A stretch of 64,000 nucleotides of DNA from assembly GCF_002288925.2 (NCBI RefSeq), contig NW_022098021.1, positions 32,869,203 to 32,933,202 on the forward strand, given 5' to 3'. Source of the stretch: Delphinapterus leucas (taxonomy: Eukaryota > Chordata > Mammalia > Artiodactyla > Monodontidae). Positions 22,721 to 34,098 of this stretch are shown piece by piece (positions within the stretch are counted from its first letter, which is position 1; every line of letters begins with the position of its first letter). Below the pieces are notes generated by a model. The model made no database searches and was not told the origin of the DNA. It worked only from the letters and a program-made list of their open reading frames with translations. Position numbers and translations under genes: made by a program.

Positions 22721-23555
22721 TGTTACATTCATAATTTTAAATAATATGCATACTTAAATCTTGTTTCTTATTTCAACATCTTTAGATGACATCTCTCAAC
22801 TACCATAAAACGAGGAAATTAGCTCCTTCCACCTCTCTCAGCAGCACCCCCCCCCGCCGTTTCTATCATTTAGACTACTGTCTTTACATTGTCAACATTT
22901 ATAACATTTACCTGACAAATATAATTACATCTATTGACTCTCTTCACTTTAAGGGAAGGAATAGGCAGGGAGTCCTCTTCTCTCCCATCTTTCAGTCTGA
23001 GGGAGGCTTATTCTGGTGGATAATCCCCACACTAGATCCTTAGCCCTCCTTTGGCAGGTTACCCCATTTATTTTTAACCTAGAGATGCAAATAAGGAAAA
23101 TTGCACAGCTGTTCTATAGACTTTGCTTCACATAATTACCTTGATTTCCCTCTCACTCTATTTTTAAACTGTCCAATACAGAATCTGAAGTCTCCCATTA
23201 CTTGGCAGGAAATAACCATACTCATTCCCCCTATAAGATTTCCTGTGCAGGTTTTGGTCTGTAGATTCTTCCAGTCTAGATTACTCATAAATATGCTCCA
23301 AACTACTCTCTGTCTTCTAAACTCTCTTATCTGTTGATGTTCCCACTCTTCTTTTTGATTCTTTAATGAATGTATTCTCCTATTTGCTTCTTTACTAATA
23401 TTTCAATAGAATTCTGGGAAGAATAGGAGCTAAATCCCTTCACCCAGTTGGTCACAGTGGAACAGAACCAACCCTATCTATCTACAAGACAGTTAATGGA
23501 TACTTGTAGAATAACTAAATTAATTAATACATTAATGGTTGGAGGTGAATGTGAT
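22721..23555. other. No gene or clear repeat
   Basis: C/T-rich patches (22800-23400) resemble L2-type 3' sequence but I cannot confirm it. Open frames have no domains. Confidence 0.35.
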
Positions 23556-24161
23556 TGTATTAGTTTCCTATTGTTATCACACAAATTACCACAAACTAAG
23601 CTTAAAACAACAGAAATTTATTATCTTACAGTTCTGGAAGTCAGTTCAAAATAGGTCTCACTAGGCTGAAATTAAGGTGTCAACAGAGCCCATTCTTTTC
23701 TGGAGGCTCTAGAGGAGAAGGCATGTCTAGACTCATGCAAGTTGTTGGCAAAATCCATGTCTTTCTGTTGCAGACTGAGATTCCCATTTCTTCCTGGCTG
23801 TCAACTGAAGGTTGGTCCCAGCTTCTAGAGATGACTCACATGCCTCAGCTCATGGCCCGCTCCCTCCATCTTAAACCCAGTAACTGCAGATCAAGTCCCA
23901 CTCATGCTTCAAATCTCACCTGCCTCTTCATGTGTCATCACATCTGTCATGTGCAGTCATGTGACTCTTTAGTCTTGTCCTCTGTTTTTAAGGATTCACC
24001 CCAATTATTAAGTATAATCTCATTATTTTAAGGTCAGCTGATTAGCAACTTTAACTTCATCCGCACCCTGAATTTTCTTTTGCCCTGTAAATTTACATAT
24101 TCACAGATTCCAGAGATTAGAACATTGACATCTTTGTGGGGCCATTATTCTGCCTTCCACA
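23556..24161 (+). mobile_element. ERVL-type solo LTR (MLT2-like), second copy, with 5 bp TSD
   Basis: TGTATTAGTTTCCTATTG start, ttacagttctggaagtcag, ctcactaggctgaaattaagg, aaggtcagctgattagcaac, ccattattctgccttccaca end. Flanking GTGAT (23551-23555) and GTGGT (24162-24166) look like a 5 bp duplication with one change. It is longer than the copy at 541. Confidence 0.7.
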
Positions 24162-24284
24162 GTGGTCAATACCCATTGCCATTTATCAGGAAAGGCAATT
24201 GTACAATTCTACAGTTTTGGAAAAAGTTTATGGAAGTGTGATAGTGATTTCGCATGCACACAAGCAACAGGGAGCAGTAGCTGG

Positions 24285-25073
24285 AAACAAGATCTTAGTT
24301 CCCGGACCAGGAATCCTAACCACTAGACCACAGAGGCCAGCGGCTAGGACCTGGATCCCCAGTTCTTGCCTGCCTTGTCAAGAAAAAATTCAGGCAAGGA
24401 GGCAGAAGGTAAAGAGAAAAGTAAAAAGTTTATTGGAAAAGCAAAGTACATGCGGAAAGACACACAGGCGAACTTAGAGAGTCGCTCCTTTGGGAAGTTT
24501 AAATCCTTTATAAGGGGGCAGTTTTCTGGGTCTTTGTCTTCCTTCTGGCCAATCATCTTGATTTGTCTCCCCTGCCTAGTCTGTCTCAGGACCCTTCCCT
24601 TAGGTGCACATGCACTTCTCAGCCAAGATGGATCTCGATGCAAAGGAGTCTGGGGGAAGCAAGACTCGTTATGGCCTGGTGTTGTCCCCTGACTTTTGAC
24701 CCCCGAGGAGCCTTTCTGAGCACATGTAGTGCTTCCCCTGCCCCAAGGAGGGGGGAAGCGGAGAGCCCTTGATCCTTTACTCAAACAAGGTTTTGCCCCC
24801 TCTTTGTTCTTACCATGACTGTTATATTAAGACATCCATAAGAGACAAAGCCTGGCTATTTACCCTGTCTCTGTTGCTTCCATTTCAGAGAGTAAATTGG
24901 AGGCTGATTTTAAATGTTTAACCTGGAGACCATCTATCTCCTGTCTCAGGAAATGCAAACAGGAGACTAGTTGTAAGTGTCTGGCCTGAAGTCCACTTTT
25001 TCCTGCCCCATGAAATATAAGCAGAAGGGCAGTTGTAAATGTCTAACCTGGGGCCCATCTATCTCCTGCCTCA
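24285..25073 (-). mobile_element. Solo retroviral LTR with triplicated U3 unit
   Basis: Read on the minus strand: TG start at 25073, three about 62 bp imperfect direct repeats, a TATAAAGG box at 24512-24505, an AATAAA signal at 24434-24429, then a U5-like tail. TATA and poly(A) signal are spaced as expected for a short R region. A tail segment at about 24306-24336 resembles the 5' half of tRNA-Glu. No gag, pol or env is attached, so this is a solo LTR of an old endogenous retrovirus, class not assigned. The left boundary is approximate. Confidence 0.6.
24889..25073 (-). repeat. Three tandem about 62 bp U3 repeats
   Basis: Units at 24889-24948, 24949-25010 and 25011-25073 share (plus-strand reading) a TTGTAAxTGTCTxxCCTG core and a TCCTGxCxCA end. 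This is typical of duplicated LTR enhancers; the second unit is the most diverged. Confidence 0.65.
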
Positions 25074-28000
25074 ATATGATTTCAGTAAGGTGGTGAAGAA
25101 GGTGAGGAATATACTTGACCAAGCAGAGCAAGGTATTATGTAGGTGGCAATGAAAATGAAAGCATAGAACATTAATTCTTAATCATAGAGGTAGAATAAA
25201 TAACTGGGGACAGGATGTCCTATGTCTCGCATATTTTACTTATAAGTAACTAAAATATTCTTATAGCAGAATTTATAAATTTGTCTCATTTACAAATTAA
25301 GGCAGACAGTTACCTCAAAGAAATGTATACTACTAGGACTAAAAGTAGGCATGGAAAAAATTAATTTGGTAAGCTTTGCAAAGATATTTCTGGTTAAACT
25401 GAATATATGAACCCTGAGATTTCAAATATGTTTCCTTAGAGAGTCAATATATGTATGAAGATAGTGAAAATAACAGTTTACTGGAGTATATTGAAAATGA
25501 TAATTTTGTTATACAAAATTTAACCATCCCCTAAAATCATAAAATCCTTATTTCCACATTTGCAGTATGATAAAGCCAAGTGTCATATTCTGTGAAGTGG
25601 TGAATATCATTTTCTCCGTCGTAAGGGAAAAAGACATTTTTCCACAGAAAAATACCTCCAGTAACAAATTTTGAGAATTTCATTGCTAATACATACAGCA
25701 CAGAATGGAAGGAAACTTGCCAAATGAAATTTCATAATGGTCTGTAGATGAATTTTTCTATTTTACATGGCATAGGGAAAAATATACTTTTAAAATGTCC
25801 ATTTATTGTTGTTATACTATCATTTGTGTTAGTAAATAAGTTTGCAGTTATATTACATATTTCCAACTCTGTATAAACTGTTTCACTAATCAATTCTTGC
25901 TTCTAATGCCAGGTAAAGTAAAGCTAAAGGATAGGTTCAGACTTTCATTTAAAGGTTGACCATCTGTCAATGCTACTGTACCATGCAGACAAATAAATAA
26001 GCATGTTCTGTATTTTACTGATGAGCATATAGGTGAATAAAATTCACCCGTAGTGCTAAGTTCACTATATATAGTGCCTACTGAGGTGTCACATTGCTAA
26101 GAAATGTACCTTTAACGTGTTTAAATACACTCATAAACATTGAAAGCTGATCTGAATATAAGTTTGCTAGTATTTCCTACAAATTGCAGATCTCAAGATG
26201 TAATCAAAATAAAAAGTGATTGTACCTTACCAGGCTGAAATATGTACTTAATGCTCATATTTACAGTTCACAATCATAAAAGTTACTCAAAGTAGATTTC
26301 AAACATCTTTAGGAATGCTAATTTTATTTAATAAAATTCTTCTGTGTAATTTCTTTGTTCAGATGGAATTTCTAGGTAATATTACTTTTTAATGACTATA
26401 ATATCATCCTGACATCAAAAGATGGTTGTGGGTTTATGAGCATTTTTATAATGTCAGAATTTTAATATTTTAATTGTGAATCCTTAATAACATGAATTCA
26501 TTCTTCTGTGCTAACTCTGACATCTTTTCTTTTACAAGGGAATATGTAATTTTATTTTAAGCAGAACAGAGTCGGTATTTATTCTCTTAAAATTACCATT
26601 TGTTTCATTTTTGTGCCTCTTATAAAGAGAGTTAGATAAATTGAGAAAACTCTGTTTGTTCTAGGACTTTATCAGAAAGAGAATAATGACTAAGACTCTC
26701 TCCTTTTTTCTTTCTACCTACATTTTTTGAAGACTTCTCTTATGTGCCATCTAAAAAAAATAACAAAATTAAAATCCTGTGAGAAATCTCATTCTTTTTT
26801 GTTTTATAAACTTAGATTTTCAACTGTAGTGGACCCTCACTATATCTTTGCAAATTGCTCTATTTCTAAAAACCACCTTTATGCATAATTTGCACCAGAA
26901 AATGAATATATAAATCACTGCACACAAATGTTTTGTGTTTATGAATCACTTTGTGGGTGGCCCTGAAAGTTGCTAAACACAAGGCTGATTTAAATGTGTA
27001 TGTGGGTTGGTAAGCTAGCCTTACTTACTCGCTAAGGGACAGCTACATTATAAGACAAAGAACTAAAAATAACACCTGCAGCAAAATGACAAATTATTAT
27101 ATGACATGCAAATTTGAGGTCATTCATAATTAGTGATAAGTGAAAAGGTCAAATGTGTGAATGCTTGAGAATAATTTATTAGGCGTAATTTCCCAACATA
27201 AAAGTTTATAACTGTCAATACTATTTGTAAAATCTAAAGAGAAGTCAAGTGAAATGGGAAAAATTAAGTAGAAGGGAGGGAGCTGGGAAATTTGGGTCCG
27301 TCAGAGAAATGTAGTGGTATAATGTGATACACCAGGAAGGTCCTGGGATCTATTAGAGATTAGACAAAAGTTCTAATTCTTCCACATCACATCTTCTCTT
27401 AAGCCTCATTAATCCTTTCATTAAATGAAATGTTGTACTCAACTCTTTTGTACCGCATCCCTGACAGAACCTTAATGAACTAAGAGCCCAAGACAAGAGC
27501 AGGAGAGTGTCAATCCTGGAATGAGACTTAAGGACTCATGCATTTAAAGTTTGGGAAGAAGAACTAGGTCTTGAAATATCCTAGCCATTTCTGTTAGCTT
27601 GTTTTTTGTGTTAAGCTCTCTTCTTATTACTCTGACTGCCTTTCTGCTCTGTCTCCTTCAGAACACACCTCCTCTGACTTTCGACTTTGCCTGTTCTCAA
27701 AGCCACCACACATAGAAGATGTATTTCATGGCTACTGGTGTGTTAATATCTTCTATTCACCCATCCAGGTCTACTCATCACCCTTCTCTACCCAGCCCTG
27801 TGCCCTAGGAGGGTGACCTGCATAAACTATATCTGTGAACTCCTCTGTCCCCTGGCTTTCAGTTGTTTTCAGCTAAGGGGAGATTTACTGTGAGAATGGA
27901 CAGAAGGGGGAGGATGAGCTTGAAATACTGATCCTCCCATGTGTCCCCCATAGCACAAATTCTCCACAGAGGCAATAATAACCTTGTAGAGGGTGAAAAT

Positions 28001-30500
28001 TGGTACATAAGGGCAAAAAAGTATTTAACTAGTTTTGGTTCGTGGCTGTCTAAGTGGCCACAGTACAGAAACAGATATACACTAAATCTGTACTACTAAA
28101 CTTTCATGTGGGAGAAGTGATTAGGTATAAAATGTATGTAAAGGATCTTTGGGGCAGGGAAAGTGACACCCTGTCCTATACAGTCAGTATACCCTGGCTG
28201 CATTCTCCAGCTCGAGGTAACAGCTGTTCTGATACATGGGCTAGGTAGAAAAGAGAGATAGTGGGAGAGAATAGAGAAGCTCTCTTAATTAACTTTAACT
28301 ACTGAGAAGAGAAAAAAAAGAGAACTAAGTCTTCAAAAGAAGAAGGGAAGGCCTCTCTTTTTCCTTGTTTCTCTAACCTCAGTAACTAACACCTAATCTT
28401 ATTTTAATGTGTACACTTTCCCCCAGAACAAACCTTTACCTATAAATCAATTAACATCAGATTTCCTGATCCCTTACATAAACAATGAGGGAGTGTTAAT
28501 AAAACTTAATTTATGTAGAATGTGTTGCGACTTACATAGCTCTTTCAATAACGTGTGCTTATTTTATTCTCAAAATTACTTCATATTAACATTTATAGAT
28601 GAAGACTAGACACAGATCACTTATGTAACCCAACCAAGATAATAGTTAGTAAATTGCAGTACTAAGACTCAAATATGTTTTTTAAATAGATTTTGTGATT
28701 TTTCCATTTCAACAGGTTAAATCCAAATAATCCTCAGATGAATCATTATGTTCTTAAATTAGTTCTTTATCTTAAATTTTAGATTCTTAAGGTGTTACAG
28801 AAGAGATGAAGGACAATGCCTGTCTTTTCAGGAATTTTTAAAAGATATACTGTTGTTGAAATATAAGTATTTTATACAAAATTATGGATATAAAAGCAGA
28901 TATGAGTAGAGAAAATTAACAACTCCAGTATAACAGTAGAGACTTGACTATATAATAATTCATGAAAAAAAATACCCAACTAATCCCAGTGCAGAGAAAA
29001 AAATATGTTAAAATCAAGAGATGTGAAGGAAATGTTCAATCTAAGAGATTTTAATGAAAACCCAGCTTAACATTTAACTCCTTAAGGAATGAGAACTCTA
29101 TAGAACAAGTGGCTTGAGCACATACCACTAAAAGATTTTGACGAATGAAATCTATTTGGGAAATGAGATGACAAGGAAGCAAAGTAAACACATAAGGAGA
29201 CAATTTTAGTTGAAAAGATATATGTTTGCAAGCAAGCAAAATATTCTAATAATATAAAGGATTAACACTAATCAGCAGGGTGTTAACAAATATATCGGGG
29301 GAAGGAATTACAAAGAAAGGAAGCAAGCTTACTAATAAATGAGGACAAGCATGAGATCAATTATGTCCTATGACACTGAAATTGTTTGTTTTTTATTTTT
29401 CTTTAACAAGGAAAATGAAGAGGAATTTTTGCAATTTAGAAATAATGAAGATCTTGTCAAAGTAACAAGTGATAACAAGCATGATAAGGAATTTAGGTAT
29501 TCTGGACACATATAAATCAGCAGCCAAAAATGACTGGCTGGTCAGAGGTGAAAAGCAATTAGACAGAGTTTGTTGAGTTCCTTGCAAACCTCATTGTTAA
29601 AAGCTAGTGGATATCTTTGGAAAGAATTTTTTGAAAAGAATTTTTCACTGCTGAAGAGAAAGGTCAAAGAACCAAAGCAGGGGAAATGACCATCTGGGAG
29701 ATATATTGTTAACTATTAACAAAATAATGGTTTCACCACTACAGGAGGAAAACTATGTATTAGAAAAAAATGGTTCCAAGAAAAATGAATAACAGCACAT
29801 TATCAAGATAAAAAAAATCCTATTCAGAATTATCTTTTCTATAGAATTATCTAGAAAATGTCTGGTATTTCAACATTCATAGTATTTCCATGCAGCCTTC
29901 CTGAACGTTTTATTGGACAAAATGAGTTTGATTTAGATGGAATGTGGCCAAGAGAAATCAAAGCTTTCTGAATGTCTGTAGTAAAGATTATAAGATGAAA
30001 ATATATCAGATAGTTTTCATACAAGCTATTTGAACTTATCAGTGGAAAAAACATACTACTCAATTTTTAACCAAGCTGTTTTAGCAAAATTAAATTAAAG
30101 ATTTCTAGTATTGAAGATAGAAATTAGATTAGAAATTCAATTAGATTGAATTAGAAATATTCAATATAATAGTTTCTGAGTCAAAGTTATTTTTTTAAAA
30201 ATAAGTGCAATTCGTTTCCATTCACAGCTTGACAATTCTTGAATATGTTTATCAGCTGGCTGAAGTACGTTTCAATTGTTAGACGTACATGAGGGAAAAA
30301 GTTCAACAAGTATGAATTTTAAATTTATGTTCATTCTTTTTAATAGCTATGTAATATTCTACAGTATCGTTTACTTAGTTATTTTAAGTAGGGACATGTA
30401 AGTTTTCTGGAACATAATTATAGTAGTATTTATTTAGATAATTGTTTATTCATATCAGTTCATCAAGACTGTCTTTGAAGGAGTTACTGATATTTGGAAA
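25074..30500. other. Long AT-rich stretch with almost no recognisable repeat
   Basis: About 5.4 kb without young SINEs, LINE blocks or LTRs I can name. A segment at 27650-28260 has a repeat-like, GC-richer texture (catccaggtctactcatcaccc, cctgtgccctagg, ccctggctttcag) of an old MER-type element but is not assignable. Open frames (28409, 29393, 29851) lack domains. Nothing here supports a gene. Confidence 0.4.
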
Positions 30501-30582
30501 AAAATCCCATGTCAAAACACTTTTATCTACAAAACAAGTACATGCTTGAATTTCTCTCTTTACTACTTGCATCTCCCCAACA

Positions 30583-30617
30583 TACAGACACACACAAACT
30601 CACTCACACACACAAAC
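30583..30617. repeat. CA-rich low-complexity tract
   Basis: Interrupted (CA)n run followed at 30650-30680 by a GA-rich tract. Confidence 0.7.
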
Positions 30618-30689
30618 CTCAGAGAACCAAGGGCAACAGTGTGTTAAAATATCAAGAAAGAGAAAGAGAAAGAAAAAGGGGCAGAGAAC

Positions 30690-31100
30690 TTATTTGAATA
30701 AACAATAGCTGAAAACTTTCCTAAACTGGGAAAGGAAACAAGATCCAGGTCCAAGAAGCACAGAGAATCCCAAATAAGATAAACTCAAAGAAGTCCACAA
30801 CAAGACATTCTAATTAAAATGGCAAAAGTTAAAGATCAAGAGAGAATCTTAAAAGCAGCAAGAGAAAGCAACTATTTTGATAAAGTGGAACTCCCATAAG
30901 ACTATCAGCTGACTTTTCAGGAGAAATTTTTCAGGCCAGAAGGCAGTGGAATAATATAATAAAAGTAATGAAATAAAAATAAATCTATAAGAAGAATGTT
31001 CTACTCAGCAAGGCCATCATACAGCTCTGAAGAAAAGGAAGAATTTTACAGACAAACAAAAGTTAAAACAGCTCAGCTCCATTAAACTGGATTGACAAGA
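30690..31100 (+). pseudogene. L1 ORF1 fragment (RNA-binding chaperone remnant)
   Basis: ORF1's C-terminal half is readable at DNA level: cagagaatcccaaataagat, atggcaaaagttaaagatcaagagagaatcttaaaagcagcaagag, gactatcagctgac, ggccagaaggcagtgg and acagacaaacaaaag. No frame stays open over the domain. ORF1p normally coats L1 RNA as a trimer; this copy cannot encode it. Confidence 0.7.
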
Positions 31101-32029
31101 GTGTTAAAGGAACTTCACTGAACATAAACAACTGCAACTAGAAATGTGAAAATTATGAAAAGAAAAAAATCTCACTGGCAAACATATAATAAAGGTAGTA
31201 GAAAAACCACTTAGGAAGCTAGTAGAAGAGTTAAAAGACAAAGTATTAACAGCGAAATCACCTAAATCCACAATAAGTAGTTAAGGGATACACAAAACAT
31301 TAAAATCTGAACTAAAAAACATTAAACATAGGGAGGTGGAGAGTAAAAATGCAGGGTTGTTAGAGTTTGTTCAACCTTAAGAAATAACTACCTGAAAATA
31401 ATCAAGTATATATAATTATATATAATTTACATATATAATTATATATAATGAGTAAATTGTATATAATTTATATACATAATTTATATATATAATTATATAT
31501 AATCTATATATAATCTATAATTATATATATAATTTCTGAAGCATTTATAAATTTTTATGTATAAATTATGTATAATAAAGTAAATTACATATTATAATAT
31601 AATTTAACATATTATAAATAATATAAAGTATTACATATAACTATATGTAATATATATTTTAATGTAATAATATATATTATGTACAATATACATGTTGCAT
31701 AATGTCATATATGTTATATATTATGTACATTATAATGTAATAATTATATATTATATATTAATATATTATATTATAAATATTAATAATACAAATAATAAAA
31801 ATTAAATATACACAAAATTAGATATTATATCTTAATAGATATTATATATACTATAACATATATTATATATAATTATATATTGTAATATATAATATATATC
31901 ATAATATTATACAATATTGTATATTATGCAATATAATATGTAAACATTACATTTATAATATATTATATAATAATATATTAATAAATAATATACCTAATAT
32001 ATAATATTTATATGATACTATATATTTTA

Positions 32030-32245
32030 TTTTATTTTATTTATTTATTTTTTGTGGTATGCGGGCCTCTCACTGTTGTGGCCTCTCCCGTTGCGGAGCA
32101 CAGGCTCTGGACACGCAGGCTCAGTGGCCATGGCTCACGGGCCCAGCCGCTCCACGGCATGTGGGGTCTTCCCGGACCAGGGCACGAACCCTTGTCCCCT
32201 GCATCGGCAGGCGGACTCTCAACCACTGCGCCACCAGGGAAGCCC
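32030..32245 (-). mobile_element. CHR SINE, short form, with 16 bp TSD, inside the TA island
   Basis: Antisense poly-T-like tail, gtatgcgggcctctcactg ... ccaccagggaagccc. Perfect TSD GATACTATATATTTTA at 32014-32029 and 32246-32261. The TSD shows the TA island already existed at insertion. Confidence 0.96.
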
Positions 32246-32953
32246 GATACTATATATTTTAAAAACTGTATTACCTACAGTATATTATATATAATACATA
32301 ATAATGTATAATATAATATATTATACAAAACATATTGTATATATAATATTTATATATAAATATGCATTATATATATAATATTATTTTATGTATGTGTAAT
32401 ATATATTTAATATTATGCTATATATATTATATATCATTAAAATTATATATTATATTTAATATATATGATATATATAATTATACATAAAATAATATAATTA
32501 TATTGTATTACATATAATAATATATAATCATATATGAAATATCTAATGTTATAGATAATATATAATTATGTAATTAAAATATTATTTTCGTATATATAGT
32601 ATACTATTATTTTAATATATATAGTATAGTATATAATTATAATATAAATAATATATTATAATAATATATTATAAATAATATGTAGTATATTATTCATATA
32701 TTATATATAATATAATTGCATATAATAAAAATATATGTAAATATTATAAATTAATATATATAATATATCATATATGTATATATAAAATATACATATAAAA
32801 TATACATATGTGTACATAACATATTATGTACATAATAATATTGACATATATTCATAATATATATTATATATAATACATATATAATTATATATAATTGTAT
32901 AATACAATTATGTATATATATGCATAATTATTTTAAGTTGATGATATACATAT

Positions 32954-32972
32954 ACACACACACACACACACA
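32954..32972. repeat. (CA)n microsatellite
   Basis: Nine or so CA units at the right edge of the TA island. Confidence 0.85.
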
Positions 32973-33295
32973 TATATGCTTGTATATATGAATGTCATGG
33001 CAACCACAAACCTATAACAGATACACAAAAGAATAAAGAAAAAAGAATACAAACATAGCACTAAAGAAAGTCATCAAATCACAATGGCAGAGACGAAGAG
33101 AAGCTAGAAACAGAGAAGAACTCCAAAAACAACCAGAAAGCAAGTAACAAAATGAAAATAAGTACATACCTAATGAATAATTAAATGTAAATGGATTAAA
33201 TACTCCAATCCAAAGATATAGGGTAGCTGAATGGCTACAAAAACTAGACCCATATATGGGCTACCAGAGACTCTCTTCAATCTAAAGACACACAG

Positions 33296-33405
33296 GAGAC
33301 TTCCCTGGCCATCCAGTGGTTAAGAATCCACACTTCCAATGCAGGAAGCACAGGGTCGGGGAACTAAGATCCTACCTGCTATGTGGCATGACCAAAGGAA
33401 AAAAA
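33296..33405 (+). mobile_element. Short CHR-like SINE with 12 bp TSD
   Basis: gagacttccctggccatcc head, gggaactaagatcct, gtggcatgaccaaagg and A tail; 110 bp. Perfect TSD AAAGACACACAG at 33284-33295 and 33406-33417, interrupting L1 ORF2. Confidence 0.93.
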
Positions 33406-33581
33406 AAAGACACACAGACTGCAAGTGAAGGATGGAAAATGGTATTCCATGCAAAAGGAAAGGAAAGAAAGCTAGGGTAGGAATATTGATAATAGGCAAA
33501 ATAGACTTTAAAAAAGAAAGATTATAAGACACAAAAGACATTACATAATGTTAACTGTTTTACATATATATAATAAACAAT

Positions 33582-33582
33582 G

Positions 33583-33616
<34 letters not shown>

Positions 33617-33617
33617 A
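33582..33617. repeat. (TA)n(TG)n compound microsatellite
   Basis: tatatatatatatgtgtgtg... within the L1, at the point where several hundred bases of expected ORF2 are missing. Confidence 0.9.
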
Positions 33618-33945
33618 TACTTTTGCAGGCTAAATAATAAATGACTAAACAACAAATCAGTCACTGAAGAAATCAAAAAGGAAATAAAAAATACCTAGAG
33701 ATGAATAAAAACAAAAGCATAATGATCCAAAATCTGTGGGATGCAGCAAAAGCACGTCTAAGAGAGAAGGTTATTGTGATACAAGCCTACCACAAGAAAC
33801 AAGAAAAATCTCAAGTAAACTAACTAAGTTTACACCTAAAGGAACTAGAAAATTAAGAACAAACCAAATATAAGTTAGTAGAAGGAAAGAAGTCATAAAG
33901 ATCAGAGCAGAATTAAATGAAATAGCAACTAAAAAAAAAATAGAG

Positions 33946-34098
33946 GGACTTACCTGGCAGTCCAGTTGTTGAGACTTTGCTTTCCAATACAGGGGGTGTG
34001 GGTTCAATCCTTGATTGGGGAGCTAAGGTCCCACAAGCCTTGCAGCCAAAAACCCAAAACATAAAACAAGCAATATTATAACAAATCAATAAAGACTT
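33946..34098 (+). mobile_element. CHR-like SINE with long A/T tail
   Basis: gacttacctggcagtccag head, gggttcaatccttg B box, ggggagctaaggtcccacaag, gcagccaaaa, then a caatattataacaaatcaataaagactt tail typical of this SINE group. TSD AAAAAATAG-like at both ends, interrupting L1 ORF2. Confidence 0.88.

Larger units (their letters stand above)
31406..32985. repeat. TA-rich satellite-like island (~1.6 kb) inside the L1 spacer
   Basis: Almost pure A/T, made of shifting tatata/taatata/attata words with no fixed long period. L1 text stops at 31405 and resumes with catggcaaccacaaacctataacagatacac at about 32996. Only the CHR SINE at 32030-32245 and a short CA run at 32954-32972 break it. Related L1 elements usually have only a few dozen bases here, including a short TATATA run, so this is likely a local expansion. 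Confidence 0.85.

Noticed and set aside
24306..24340. Functional tRNA-Glu gene
   Set aside because: Only about a third of the tRNA is present, with no anticodon arm or B box in register.
24344..24784. 146-codon minus-strand frame
   Set aside because: Falls within the solo LTR across the U3-R region; not a retroviral gene.
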